This document shows positions 53,851-62,797 of a stretch of 64,000 bases of DNA, in pieces (the stretch's first letter is position 1; each line of letters begins with the position of its first letter). The stretch spans positions 1,860,001 through 1,924,000 of the forward strand of contig NZ_CP099975.1 in NCBI RefSeq assembly GCF_024137965.1. Reading direction: 5' to 3'. A model generated the notes under the pieces. The model had not been told where the DNA came from and searched no databases. It saw only the letters and a program-made list of their open reading frames with translations. A program made the translations under genes and the position numbers. The DNA is from Halomonas sp. Y3 (lineage in GTDB: Bacteria; Pseudomonadota; Gammaproteobacteria; Pseudomonadales; Halomonadaceae).

Positions 53851-55160
53851 CTGAGGCCTCCCCACGAATAACATAGGGAAATCAGAATATTAGGGTTGAA
53901 AAAAGTCTGCATGGGCAGGCATGTTGTTAATCGCCAAACCAACAATATGCCGAGGAGCCCATGCAGACATCCCGATTCTTGCACAAGATTCTGATGACTT
54001 CAGCCTCCCTGCTGCATGCCACACGCTTCAATGCCCTGGCCACCTGCGTCGAGGCATTATTGATGGGGCAACGGCTGTCCCTGACGGCAATCGGCCGTCA
54101 GCTCCCGCGCCAGGCGAAGCCCAAGCACGCGATCAAGTGTGTCGATCGTTTGTTGGGCAACCCTCACTTGCAACGTGAGCGGCGATGGCTCTATGCGGAC
54201 GTCGCTCGCCAGCTGGTAGGCACTCAGCGATATCCGGTGATCCTAGTCGATTGGTCACCGATCGACGACCGCGGGCAGCATTTTTTGCTGCGTGCCGCGA
54301 TCCCCTTCGGGAAGCGATCGTTTCCGATCTATGAACGTGTGCACCACAAGGACGCCTGCCCCCGTTGTCAGAAAGCACTCCTCGCTGACCTGGCGTGGAT
54401 GTTGCCGCCGCAGACCACGCCGATTCTGGTCACCGATGCCGGCTTCAAGACGCCCTGGTTACGGGCTGTCGAGGCGTATGGTTGGTACTACGTCGGCCGG
54501 GTGCGTGGGGCAACTCAACTGAGGCACGACGGTGAATCCGACTGGCGCCGCCTGGAATCACTGTTTCCGCTGGCGACACGCGAACCAGCAGCGCGCGGTT
54601 CCGTCACACTGGCCAAGACACGGTCACTGGCGACCCACCTGTACCTGTACCGCGCCCCCTACCGAGGGCGCAAAGACCGCAACAAGAACGGCAGGGCGTC
54701 ACGCGCCGCTCGAAGCCGCAAGGTGGCCAAGGGGCATCGAGAACCCTGGGTGCTGGTCAGTAATCTGACACCCCGCCACCATACCGCCGCCAAGGTCGTA
54801 CAGCTCTACAGCAGGCGCATGGAAATCGAGGAAGGGTTTCGGGATATCAAGAGTGAGCGCTTCGGATTTGCCTTCAACTTGCATGGCACCCGATGCGCAC
54901 GCCGCATCGAGATCCTGCTGCTCATCGCCATGCTGGCTAGCTTTCGACTCCTGGCTAGCGGCTTATCCCTCGATCAAGCGGGGAAGGCGCCGGCCTATCA
55001 GAGCAACACGCGCCGATCACGGCGTAGCCTCTCGCTGTGGCGGCTTGGCTGCGAAGCCATTCTGGCCCGCTATCCAGCGGGCCGAATGGACAGGCTCCTC
55101 CGGCTGATGCGACAAGAAGCCGAACGGGCGGTCACCGTATGATTCGTGGGGAGGCCTCAG
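53851..55160 (+). mobile_element. IS4-family (IS10/IS50-like) insertion sequence
   Basis: Terminal inverted repeats CTGAGGCCTCCCCACGAAT occur at 53851-53869 and, inverted, at 55142-55160. The CTGA outer end is typical of the IS10/IS50 group. Nine bases on each side, GGTCAGACC (53842-53850) and GGTCTGACC (55161-55169), differ only at the centre, and both belong to a GGGGTCAGACCC palindrome. The element therefore sits in the middle of one of the repeats of this region. Confidence 0.85.
53961..55142 (+). CDS. IS4-family transposase
   Basis: The 393-residue protein has ILVDWSPIDDRGQHFLLRAAI (first aspartate), TPILVTDAGFKTPWLRAVE (second aspartate) and the YREK-type motif YSRRMEIEEGFRDIKSERFG with its glutamate. 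Its length and motifs fit IS4-family transposases close to the IS10 group. A GAGGAG site precedes ATG 53961. The frame is intact and ends at the right terminal repeat. Confidence 0.9.
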   Translation: MQTSRFLHKILMTSASLLHATRFNALATCVEALLMGQRLSLTAIGRQLPRQAKPKHAIKCVDRLLGNPHLQRERRWLYADVARQLVGTQRYPVILVDWSPIDDRGQHFLLRAAIPFGKRSFPIYERVHHKDACPRCQKALLADLAWMLPPQTTPILVTDAGFKTPWLRAVEAYGWYYVGRVRGATQLRHDGESDWRRLESLFPLATREPAARGSVTLAKTRSLATHLYLYRAPYRGRKDRNKNGRASRAARSRKVAKGHREPWVLVSNLTPRHHTAAKVVQLYSRRMEIEEGFRDIKSERFGFAFNLHGTRCARRIEILLLIAMLASFRLLASGLSLDQAGKAPAYQSNTRRSRRSLSLWRLGCEAILARYPAGRMDRLLRLMRQEAERAVTV

Positions 55161-55191
55161 GGTCTGACCCCGCCAGCCAGCGTGGTGTTGC

Positions 55192-55956
55192 ATGTACGAT
55201 ACGATCAAGGTGCTGGCGTCCCAGCTGTTGATGCCGCTGCCGATCAGCCTGGGGCTGATGGCATTGGGCCTCATGCTGATGGCTTGGCGCTGCCGCCGTG
55301 CGGGTGTGGCGGCCGCGGCTATCGGCCTGGCGATTCTGGTGCTGGCCAGCTGGGGGCCTGTCGCCGAGCGTCTCCTGGAACCGCTGGAGGCGCGCTATCC
55401 GGCCTTGGAGGCGCTGCCCGAGAATGAGGGCCTGGCGGCGGTGGTGGTGCTCGGGGGCGGCTGGCGACCGGAGGCGCCGCGTTCGAGCGTGAGCCGCTTG
55501 AGCGACAGCTCAGCGATCCGCCTGATGGAGGGCATCCGGCTGTGGCGGCAGAACCCCGAGCTGCCGCTGGTGGTCACCGGCGCCAGTCGTGATCCTGATA
55601 TAGCCCCGGTGGCCCGGGGCTATGCCGCGGCCGCCGCAGAGCTGGGCGTGCCGGAAGGGCGCCTGACGGTGCTGGACTGGCCCACCGATACCGGCCTGGA
55701 AGCCCAGGCCGTTCGTGAGGCCCTGGGCGAGGGCGCGCGGGTGGTGCTGGTGACCTCCGCCTCGCATATGCCGCGCTCCATGCGTCACTTCCGACAGGCT
55801 GGCCTCGAGCCCCTGGCGGCGCCCACCCACTACCTGACTCAGCCTGATCAAGCCGGCCAGCTTCGCCACTGGGTGCCATCGGCCAGCCACCTGCGCAAGT
55901 CGGAGCGGGCGTTGTATGAGGCGCTGGGCCTGCTGGCCGTTGGCTGGGAAAGTTAG
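55192..55956 (+). CDS. YdcF/ElyC-like (DUF218) envelope protein
   Basis: The 254-residue protein has two N-terminal membrane helices (ISLGLMALGLMLMAW and AAAIGLAILVLASWGPV) and a DUF218 domain with VVVLGGGW, LVVTGAS, WPTDTGLEAQAV and VTSASHMPRSMRHFRQAG. E. coli ElyC of this family affects undecaprenyl phosphate use in peptidoglycan and surface polysaccharide synthesis. A 175-base part of this gene is repeated at 60787-60961. Confidence 0.88.
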   Translation: MYDTIKVLASQLLMPLPISLGLMALGLMLMAWRCRRAGVAAAAIGLAILVLASWGPVAERLLEPLEARYPALEALPENEGLAAVVVLGGGWRPEAPRSSVSRLSDSSAIRLMEGIRLWRQNPELPLVVTGASRDPDIAPVARGYAAAAAELGVPEGRLTVLDWPTDTGLEAQAVREALGEGARVVLVTSASHMPRSMRHFRQAGLEPLAAPTHYLTQPDQAGQLRHWVPSASHLRKSERALYEALGLLAVGWES

Positions 55957-56121
55957 TACTGACTCACTTTTCTAAAGTCTTGAGACCGCCCAGTATCAGA
56001 ACAGCGCTATGCTGGCGAACCTCAACCACTTGATGGTGGTTGTCGCTGGGGCCCTGCAGAAAGGGGATACTCATGAAGAATTACGTCAGCTCGAGAAGAT
56101 CAGCGATATCCCCTCCAGCGT

Positions 56122-56916
56122 CTATCTCGCCCGGGTCCTGGCGGCCTTGGTGATTGCTCTCGCACACTCGACCAGTGGGGGGCCAAGCTGTTGTAGTGCT
56201 TCCCGAAGCGTCCAGCGACTGGTCGGTGTTGTGATATGAACGGCCGCCACCGGCTCACCTGCGCCATTCAGCACCGGTGCGGCGATGTTCAGGTCTCCAA
56301 GGAAGAACTCGGCATTATTCCAAGCTACACCATGTGTCCTGCATTCCTTGATGATGCTCATGAGCTCATCGATGTCTGTCACGGTGTCAGGCGTATGCTT
56401 GACCCGTTCGATGCTCTCTAGGTAGTTCCGCACCCTGGCGTCTGGCAAGGCCGACAAGAACGCACGTCCTGACGCAGTGCAGTACAGCGGCACCCTGCTG
56501 CCGATGGGCATATGGATGGGGATGTAGTGGCGGCTGGTGAAGCGCGCGACATATACCATGTCATCACCGCTGGGCTCGGTGAGAGACACCGTCTCCAGGC
56601 AGCGGTTGCTCAGGTCCGATAGGTACGGATTGGCGCAGTCCACCAGCAGGTCGGCTTCGAGGTACTGTGCCGCAACGGTCATGATCTTGATGCCGATGCG
56701 GTATTTTCTGGTGCCGGGGACACGCTCCAGGTAGCCAAGATGCTGAAGAGTATGGGAAATGCGCTGTACCGAGCCCATGCTCATGCCGCTGAGCTCAGCG
56801 AGTTCAGAGAGGCTCAGCTGGCTGTGATGTGCATCGAACAACCCGAGAAGGCTGAACGCCTTCTCTATGGATTGGTTGAATAGCGCCGAGCGGCCTGTGT
56901 TCTGTTCTGTTGCCAT
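56122..56916 (-). CDS. IclR-family transcriptional regulator
   Basis: The 264-residue protein has a winged helix-turn-helix near residues 15-75 (IEKAFSLLGLFDAHHSQLSLSELAELSGMSMGSVQRISHTLQHLGYLER) and an IclR effector-binding domain (PIGSRVPLYCTASGRAFLSALP, GDLNIAAPVLNGAGEPVAAVHI). It is the last gene of the leftward cassette and probably controls the oxidoreductase and ABC transporter genes in response to their substrate. The 165 bases to its left (55957-56121) hold no recognised gene. Confidence 0.9.
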   Translation of the reverse strand: MATEQNTGRSALFNQSIEKAFSLLGLFDAHHSQLSLSELAELSGMSMGSVQRISHTLQHLGYLERVPGTRKYRIGIKIMTVAAQYLEADLLVDCANPYLSDLSNRCLETVSLTEPSGDDMVYVARFTSRHYIPIHMPIGSRVPLYCTASGRAFLSALPDARVRNYLESIERVKHTPDTVTDIDELMSIIKECRTHGVAWNNAEFFLGDLNIAAPVLNGAGEPVAAVHITTPTSRWTLREALQQLGPPLVECARAITKAARTRAR

Positions 56917-56932
56917 TCAGTGCACTTCCTCT

Positions 56933-58222
56933 CTATCGTTCCAGCCAGTCCTTGACGCGATAGTAGTTCACAACCGCACCCACATAAAAACGCTGAAGGC
57001 CGTGCAGCGGTATCGGCCGTACAGGGGTGATGGGGAAAGGCAGGCTTTCCTGTAATGAGTCGCTGCCCAAAGTCTCACCAATCAGCTTGCCGAGATGCGT
57101 GCCCATTCCTACCCCGCGGCCGTTATACCCCAGAGCCACCGTCAGCCCAGGCGCAGGCTGATGAACGTGTGGCAGTGCATCACGTGTGAGCGCCACGCGC
57201 CCCCCCCAGCGATACTCGATATCGACTCCTTTCAAGGCGGGATAGAGCTTGTGAATCGCCCGCTCCAGGTGACGAAAATCCTGCCCCCCCCGCGGGTCAT
57301 GAAACGGTCCACGCCCGCCCATCAGAAACCGGCCCGAACTATCACGCCGAAAGTAAAGTAATAACTTGCGTGTGTCCGATGCCATCTCTCCCCCCGGCAA
57401 GATACCGGCGCCTTCTGCTTCAGATAAGGGACGGGTCGCTATCTGGAAGCTGTTGGCCGCGATCAGGCTCTTATCCAGCCCCTTATACAGCCCACCCGTA
57501 TACCCGTTGGTGCATATGAGCACCTGGTCGGTTTCAACACAGCCTCCGCTATGTACCATGACCTGCCACTTGTCGTCCTTATGACGAATGGATTCTACTG
57601 CCGAGTGCTCGTATAGCTTGGCTCCTGCGCTCTCGGCCGCGCTGGCGAGTCCACGTGCATAGGCCAGAGGGTTAAGCCCACCCGCGCGTGGATCCAGCCA
57701 ACCACCGAGATATGCATCGGAACCCAGGCGACGGGAGCACTCGTCTCGATCTAACCATTCGACTGCGACGCCCCGATCGGCCCACTGCTGGCCTCGTGAC
57801 TGCGTCACCCTCAAGGCTGTTTCTGTCGCCGCAGGCTGGATCCAACCGTGACGGGTGGCGTCACAGTGAATGTCATGACGCTTGATCAGGTCGAAGACAA
57901 CGTCGGCATTGCGCCCGCTGGCGTCGACCATCCTCTCTCCGAGTTCCTGGCCATAGCGAGCAATCAATTCGTCCGGGTCATACTTCAGGCCCGGTATCAC
58001 CTGGCCGCCGTTCCGACCCGAGGCACCCCAGCCAATGGCGCAGGCATCGACGAGCATGGTGGTGATTCCTCGTTCGGCCAAAGCCAAAGCCGCGGCGAGA
58101 CCCGTGAAGCCTCCTCCGATTACAAGCACCTCGGTGCGATGATGCCCTTCCAAGGCTGGGCGAGGTGTTGCCGAAGGCGCGGTGTCGACCCACAGCGAAG
58201 GCGGCATGTTGGTATCAGTCAT
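56933..58222 (-). CDS. FAD-dependent amine/amino-acid oxidoreductase (DAO family, PuuB/OrdL-like)
   Basis: The 429-residue protein has the FAD-binding motif VLVIGGGFTGLAAALALAERG, GWGASGRNGGQVIPGL near residue 65 (typical of gamma-glutamylputrescine oxidase and relatives) and a C-terminal LGYNGRGVGMGTHLGKLIGE. It should oxidise an amine or amino acid in the cytoplasm. Grouping with an amino-acid ABC importer and an IclR regulator suggests a catabolic unit for one imported compound. The exact substrate is not shown by the sequence. Confidence 0.88.
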   Translation of the reverse strand: MTDTNMPPSLWVDTAPSATPRPALEGHHRTEVLVIGGGFTGLAAALALAERGITTMLVDACAIGWGASGRNGGQVIPGLKYDPDELIARYGQELGERMVDASGRNADVVFDLIKRHDIHCDATRHGWIQPAATETALRVTQSRGQQWADRGVAVEWLDRDECSRRLGSDAYLGGWLDPRAGGLNPLAYARGLASAAESAGAKLYEHSAVESIRHKDDKWQVMVHSGGCVETDQVLICTNGYTGGLYKGLDKSLIAANSFQIATRPLSEAEGAGILPGGEMASDTRKLLLYFRRDSSGRFLMGGRGPFHDPRGGQDFRHLERAIHKLYPALKGVDIEYRWGGRVALTRDALPHVHQPAPGLTVALGYNGRGVGMGTHLGKLIGETLGSDSLQESLPFPITPVRPIPLHGLQRFYVGAVVNYYRVKDWLER

Positions 58223-58249
58223 TTCTTATCCTTCCGTTCACTCGCAGCG

Positions 58250-58978
58250 TCAGTGGTTCAGCACACGCCTCAAGAAGTCCTGCGTGCGCTCATGTTGGGG
58301 TGTGCTGAGAACGGTGGCCGCCGCGCCCTCTTCGACAATCTGGCCGCCATACAGGAAGCACACTCGGTCAGCTACTTCGCGAGCGAAGCTCATCTCGTGG
58401 GTGACAACGACCATGGTCATGCCTTCTTTGGCCAGATCGCGCATGACCTTGAGTACGTCACCCACTAACTCTGGATCGAGGGCCGAGGTCGGCTCATCAA
58501 AGAGAATGGCGTCGGGGCGCATCGCCAGGGCACGAGCGATTGCCACGCGCTGTTGCTGGCCCCCGGAAAGAGACTGCGGATGGGCGTTTACCTTATCTCC
58601 TAGGCCCACCTTCTCTAGCAGTTCGATGGCATGCTGGCGGGCCTGCTGGCGAGGCTCCTTTTTGACGTAGATGGGGCCCTCCATGACGTTCTCCACCACA
58701 GATCGGTGGGGGAAAAGATTGAAGCGCTGGAAGACCATCCCGACTCTGGTTCTTAGCTCATTTATATCTTTCTGTTCTATGTTTACCCGGCGACCATTGA
58801 TGGCTATTTCGCCCTTGTCATAGCTTTCCAGTCCATTAATGCAGCGCAACACGGTGGACTTGCCAGAGCCTGATGGGCCGATAAGACAGACGACTTCGCC
58901 TGACTTGACCTGCAGGCTGACGCCTTTCAAGACCTCGGTGTCGCCGAAGGACTTGTGAATGCTGTCGATGGTAATCAC
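58250..58978 (-). CDS. Polar amino-acid ABC transporter ATP-binding protein
   Basis: The 242-residue protein has Walker [10 protein letters not shown], the Q-loop region [18 protein letters not shown], signature [15 protein letters not shown], Walker [20 protein letters not shown] and the H-loop VVTHEMSFA. It matches the GlnQ/HisP group. Its start overlaps the permease stop by four bases, and it powers the transporter formed with that gene. Confidence 0.94.
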   Translation of the reverse strand: MITIDSIHKSFGDTEVLKGVSLQVKSGEVVCLIGPSGSGKSTVLRCINGLESYDKGEIAINGRRVNIEQKDINELRTRVGMVFQRFNLFPHRSVVENVMEGPIYVKKEPRQQARQHAIELLEKVGLGDKVNAHPQSLSGGQQQRVAIARALAMRPDAILFDEPTSALDPELVGDVLKVMRDLAKEGMTMVVVTHEMSFAREVADRVCFLYGGQIVEEGAAATVLSTPQHERTQDFLRRVLNH

Positions 58979-59640
58979 TTGTTGCTCCCCTTGGCAGACT
59001 TGCCGAAATAACGCTCCAGGCGATTCACGCCGAATATCAGCGGCAGGCTGAGAGCCAGGTACATCAATGCCAGCATCGTGTAGACGGTAGTGTTCTGAAA
59101 TGTGGAGGCGGCAATCAGCTGGCCGGCACGGGTCATTTCAGCAACAGTGATTGTGGAGGCCAGGGAGGAATCCTTGAGGATCATCACCGATGTGTTGCCA
59201 TAGGGGGGGAGAGTGATGCGAATGGCTTGCGGCAGGATGACACGACGCATGATCAGGCGGCTCTTCATGCCGATTGATTTCGCTGCTTCTATCTGGCCAG
59301 CATCAATTGCTTCGATACCTGCGCGGAAGTTTTCTGCTTGATAGGCACTGTAGGCAATACCCAGGCCAATGATGCTCGCCTGGAAAGCGCTGAGCTGAAT
59401 GCCAAGCTCTGGGATGACAAAGTAGATATAGAAAAGCTGCACGATAATGGGCAGGCCGCGTATCACATTGATGACGGTACTTGCCGTCATCGAGAATACA
59501 CGGATGGGTGAAAGCTTCATCAGCGCCAGTAACAGTCCAAGTGCGGTGCTGAGGATCAGTGCCCCCAACGTGATTTGCACCGTAACGATGGCGCCTTTTA
59601 GCAGGATCGGGAAGAACGCTGCAACGTCAGACAACTCCAT
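58975..59640 (-). CDS. Polar amino-acid ABC transporter permease
   Basis: From ATG 59640, which has an AGAAGG site, the product is 221 residues with five membrane helices. It has [32 protein letters not shown] at the start and the EAA loop [35 protein letters not shown]. It is of the HisM/GlnP type, probably a homodimer because only one permease gene is present. A longer start at 59667 is possible. Confidence 0.92.
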   Translation of the reverse strand: MELSDVAAFFPILLKGAIVTVQITLGALILSTALGLLLALMKLSPIRVFSMTASTVINVIRGLPIIVQLFYIYFVIPELGIQLSAFQASIIGLGIAYSAYQAENFRAGIEAIDAGQIEAAKSIGMKSRLIMRRVILPQAIRITLPPYGNTSVMILKDSSLASTITVAEMTRAGQLIAASTFQNTTVYTMLALMYLALSLPLIFGVNRLERYFGKSAKGSNK

Positions 59641-59761
59641 ATTGTGCCTTCTGATAGTCATGCGCACATCCAGGCGGGCACCGGAGTGCCAACGCTAGGG
59701 TGGGCGTATTGTCAAGGGAAGTAGGAAGGCGCCGGTCAGGGCCGGCGCTGAGCCTTGGCCT

Positions 59762-60574
59762 TTACAGGCCCCACTGTTCGAAAATGGCCTGCAGGGTGCC
59801 ATCATCCTTCAGCTTGGCGAGAGAGGCGTTAACCTCTTCCAGGAGTTCTGTGTTGTCTTGCGTGACAGCCAGGCCAATGTGTCCGACCATTTGCTGTTCG
59901 TAATCTTCGGCGAGTTTAAGGTCGGGAAAACGCCCTTCATTCAACTGGTAGCTCATTATGGGCGCATCGCCGACACCGGCGATGATTCGGCCTAGCGACA
60001 CGTCGCGCATCATATCGGCAAGGGTGTCATAGTTGCGGATTTCGGGAAACAGGCCACTTTCCTCAAGTTGACGAACATACGTGGTTCCCACCTGGGCACC
60101 AATCACCTGGCCTTCCAGATCTTGCAGTGAGGTTATATCGCCGGGGTAGCCATTCTGAATAATGATGCCTTCCCCGTACGGGTATACATCGTCGCTAAAC
60201 GCTACGACCTTGGCGCGAGCCGGCGTCTTGAGCATGGCGGCGGAGATAATGTCAATTCTGCCGGACGTCAAGGACGGAATTAAGGCATTGAACTGGGCTT
60301 CCTGCACCGTGACTTCGTAGCCCATATCCTCGCCAAGCGCGTTGATTACGTCGACCATGGCGCCGGTGATCTGGTTTGTTTGGACATCCAGAAAAGTGAA
60401 TGGGATGCCGCTGGGAGTCCCGCCGGCGCGAAGGGTATCTTGGGCTTGCGCAGTCGTCAGTCCGCCAATCGCCAAAGTGATACCCATAACCCCAGGAACC
60501 AACAGGTGTTTCACCTTGTTGGTGAGGTGGCTGGGTTTTGAATTTTCGCAGGATGGAGGGGTGTTACGAGTCAT
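59762..60574 (-). CDS. Amino-acid ABC transporter substrate-binding protein
   Basis: The 270-residue protein has an unusually long N-region before the signal helix (LLVPGVMGITLAIGGLTTAQA), then a family-3 binding fold (TLRAGGTPSGIPFTFLDVQTNQITGAMVDVINAL, LTSGRIDIISAAMLKTPARA). It binds a polar amino acid or related compound in the periplasm and opens the leftward catabolic operon. A later start would give a more normal signal peptide. The 212 bases upstream (60575-60786) are AT-rich, likely hold the operon promoter, and show no gene. Confidence 0.9.
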   Translation of the reverse strand: MTRNTPPSCENSKPSHLTNKVKHLLVPGVMGITLAIGGLTTAQAQDTLRAGGTPSGIPFTFLDVQTNQITGAMVDVINALGEDMGYEVTVQEAQFNALIPSLTSGRIDIISAAMLKTPARAKVVAFSDDVYPYGEGIIIQNGYPGDITSLQDLEGQVIGAQVGTTYVRQLEESGLFPEIRNYDTLADMMRDVSLGRIIAGVGDAPIMSYQLNEGRFPDLKLAEDYEQQMVGHIGLAVTQDNTELLEEVNASLAKLKDDGTLQAIFEQWGL

Positions 60575-60786
60575 ATGGCACCTTGCCTAGTTCTTGGATT
60601 GTTCTCGACAGGTTTAGGTTGTGCTCAGGGCACATATTGACCTTAGATCAGCTTGTTTTTATCGGCAAGAGTTATTTTCTATCGATATGCGATAAATAAT
60701 GGAAAGGACATCCCGCGGAGAGCTCCCTTCTGCAGCGTGGCGGTGGACGTCTTTAACCACGGGGGGCCATAGTTAAAGCCGAGTTC

Positions 60787-60961
60787 GACATAGCCCCGGT
60801 GGCCCGGGGCTATGTCGCGGCCGCCGCAGAGCTGGGCGTGCCGGAAGGGCGCCTGACGGTGCTGGACTGGCCCACCGATACCGGCCTGGAAGCCCAGGCC
60901 GTTCGTGAGGCCCTGGGCGAGGGCGCGCGGGTGGTGCTGGTGACCTCCGCCTCGCATATGC
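60787..60961 (+). pseudogene. 175-base internal fragment of the ydcF/elyC-like gene
   Basis: The stretch matches 55597-55771 with only two differences seen (T/C at the third base and C/T in TATGYCGCGG). It encodes the middle of the DUF218 domain from IAPVARGY to SASHM and is cut on the right by IS66 at 60962. It lies in the same orientation as the full gene, with the amino-acid catabolic cassette between them. Confidence 0.9.
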
Positions 60962-61041
60962 GTAAGCGCTCCACAAACCCCATCTTCTGGCGATGACTAG
61001 TGTCCGTCAGACTGGTGTCATTCGATAGCAAGGAGGACACC

Positions 61042-61251
61042 ATGACCGACCTGACCTCGACACAGGCCTACTGGCTGGGCCACCTGTTCCATGCCTCTTC
61101 CCGGCAACTGGCGCTGAGTGAATACGCCGAGGAGCAAGGACTGGAACTGGCGTCACTGCTGGCGTGGGAGCAGCGCCTGGAGGTACAGGGCGTGCCCGTG
61201 CCACCTCGCCACCGGCCGCTGCGCTTCGTCGCCGTGGAGGTGGCCCGATGA
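61042..61251 (+). CDS. tnpA: IS66 accessory protein TnpA
   Basis: The 69-residue protein (MTDLTSTQAYWLGHLFHASSRQLALSEYAEEQGLELASLLAWEQRL) resembles the helix-turn-helix part of IS66 OrfA. It has an AAGGAGG-type site just before ATG 61042. Its stop overlaps the tnpB start (ATGA). Short length suggests a reduced form of the usual protein. Confidence 0.78.
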   Translation: MTDLTSTQAYWLGHLFHASSRQLALSEYAEEQGLELASLLAWEQRLEVQGVPVPPRHRPLRFVAVEVAR

Positions 61252-61604
61252 TCCGGCCGGACACCCGGCTGCGCGTCTACCTGTGTCGCGAGCCGGTCGA
61301 CATGCGCAAGCAGATCGATGGACTGGCCCTGCTGGTTCAGGAGGCCATGGAGCTCAACCCCTTCGAGGAGGCGGTCTTCGTGTTCGGCAACCGCCAGCGC
61401 GACAAGGTGAAGCTGCTGTTCTGGGAGCGTAACGGCTTCGTGGTCTGGTACAAGCGCCTGGAGCGGGAGCGCTTCAAGTGGCCGGACCGCCTGGAGGGCG
61501 ACACCGTCACGCTCTCGGGCCAGGAGCTGAACTGGCTTCTGGATGGCTATGACCTCAGCGCCATGCGCCCCCATAAGGCCTTGGATCTTCAAGCGGTTGG
61601 CTGA
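61248..61604 (+). CDS. tnpB: IS66 accessory protein TnpB (IS66 Orf2)
   Basis: The 118-residue protein starts MIRPDTRLRVYLCREPVDMRKQIDGLALLVQEAM and contains FGNRQRDKVKLLFWERNGFVVWYKRLERERF, the hallmark of IS66 Orf2. It is needed with TnpC for transposition. A frame open from 61164 adds no family sequence. Confidence 0.93.
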   Translation: MIRPDTRLRVYLCREPVDMRKQIDGLALLVQEAMELNPFEEAVFVFGNRQRDKVKLLFWERNGFVVWYKRLERERFKWPDRLEGDTVTLSGQELNWLLDGYDLSAMRPHKALDLQAVG

Positions 61605-61646
61605 TTTTCTGCTGCTTTCAGCGGCGCCGCTTGGTAAAATGGCGGC

Positions 61647-62797
61647 ATGATCTCACCGGCCTCGACACCTTCCGTCAGCGTCTCCCAACTGCAGCGCCAA
61701 GTGCGCGCTCAGCAGGAGGAGATTGCGCGTCTTCATCGCCTGATGGAGAAGAAGGAGGCTCAGTGGGAAGCCGCCAAGCAGTCCCTTTTTGAGCAACTCA
61801 AGCTGGCCATTGAAGGCCGGTTCGGTCCCTCTACCGAGAAGTACCGCGTCGAACAGGGTGATCTGCTCATCAACGAGGCCGAGGTGGCGGTCGATGAGGA
61901 AGAGGCCAGCGCCCAGGATGACACGGCTGACGCGCCGGCCGACCCCCACCAGCCGGCCAAGCGCCGTACCCGTGGCGGCCGCGTGGCGTTACCCCCCGAA
62001 CTGCCCCGCGTCGAAGTGATCCATGAGCTCCCCGAGGATGCCCGTCATTGCCACCACGACGGCACCGAGCTCAAGGAGATCGGCAAAGAAATCAGTGAGG
62101 AACTGCACGTCGTGCCGGCGCGGATCGAGGTGATCCGCCATGTGCGCATCAAGTACGGCTGCCCAGACTGTGAAGAGGGCGTGCAGATCGCCCCGGCATC
62201 GGCCAAGCTGCTGCCCAAGAGCAATGCCAGCCCGACCCTGCTCGCCTACGTGGCCACCGCCAAGTACCAGGATGCCTTGCCGCTCTATCGGCAGAGCCAG
62301 ATCTTTGCCCGGCACGGCATCGAGATCCCGCGCAACACCCTGGCCCGCTGGATGGTGCAGGTCGGCGAGCGGCTGATGCCGTTGGTCGAGGCCCTGCGAC
62401 AGCACCTGCTGCAGGCCCCGCTGATTCACATGGACGAGACCACGCTACAGGTCAACGCCGAGGCCGACCGACCGGCGAGCTCAACGTCCTACATGTGGCT
62501 GCAACGCGGGGGGCCACCGGGCCAACAGGTGGTGCTGTTCGACTATGATGCGAGCCGAGCCGGCCGGGTGCCCGTGCGCCTGCTGGGTAACTACGCCGGT
62601 CGCCTGGTCACCGACGGCTACGAAGGCTATGCCGAGGTGGTGCGAAAGAACGGCATCACCCATGCCGGCTGCTGGGCGCACGCCCGTCGCAAGTTCGTCG
62701 AGGCCCAGAAAGTGCAGCCCAAGGGCAAGACCGGCAAGGCCGACTGGGCGCTCAACCAGATCCGCAAGCTCTACGCCGTGGAAACGCAGGCCAAGGC
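61647..62797 (+). pseudogene. tnpC: IS66 transposase TnpC, truncated by ISAs1
   Basis: The frame keeps a coiled-coil start, the zinc-finger-like region (CHHDGTELKEIG, KYGCPDCEEGV), the IS66 core (PTLLAYVATAKYQDALPLYRQSQIFARHGIEIPRNTLARWM), IHMDETTLQV and LVTDGYEGYAEV with catalytic aspartates, and CWAHARRKF. After about 383 codons it runs into ISAs1 (QAKARENA then stop at 62813), losing the last catalytic glutamate region. Confidence 0.88.

Larger units (their letters stand above)
60962..62797 (+). mobile_element. IS66-family element, left part, interrupted by ISAs1
   Basis: The left end begins GTAAGCGCTCCACAAAC at 60962, the conserved IS66 terminus. The three IS66 genes follow in standard order with ATGA coupling between the first two. 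The third gene is cut at 62797 by ISAs1, and the rest of the element would lie beyond the window. Confidence 0.88.

Noticed and set aside
56009..56239. A 76-codon forward frame right of the ydcF-like gene
   Set aside because: Its second half is antisense to the IclR gene and no family pattern is visible; a decayed gene end is possible but cannot be supported.
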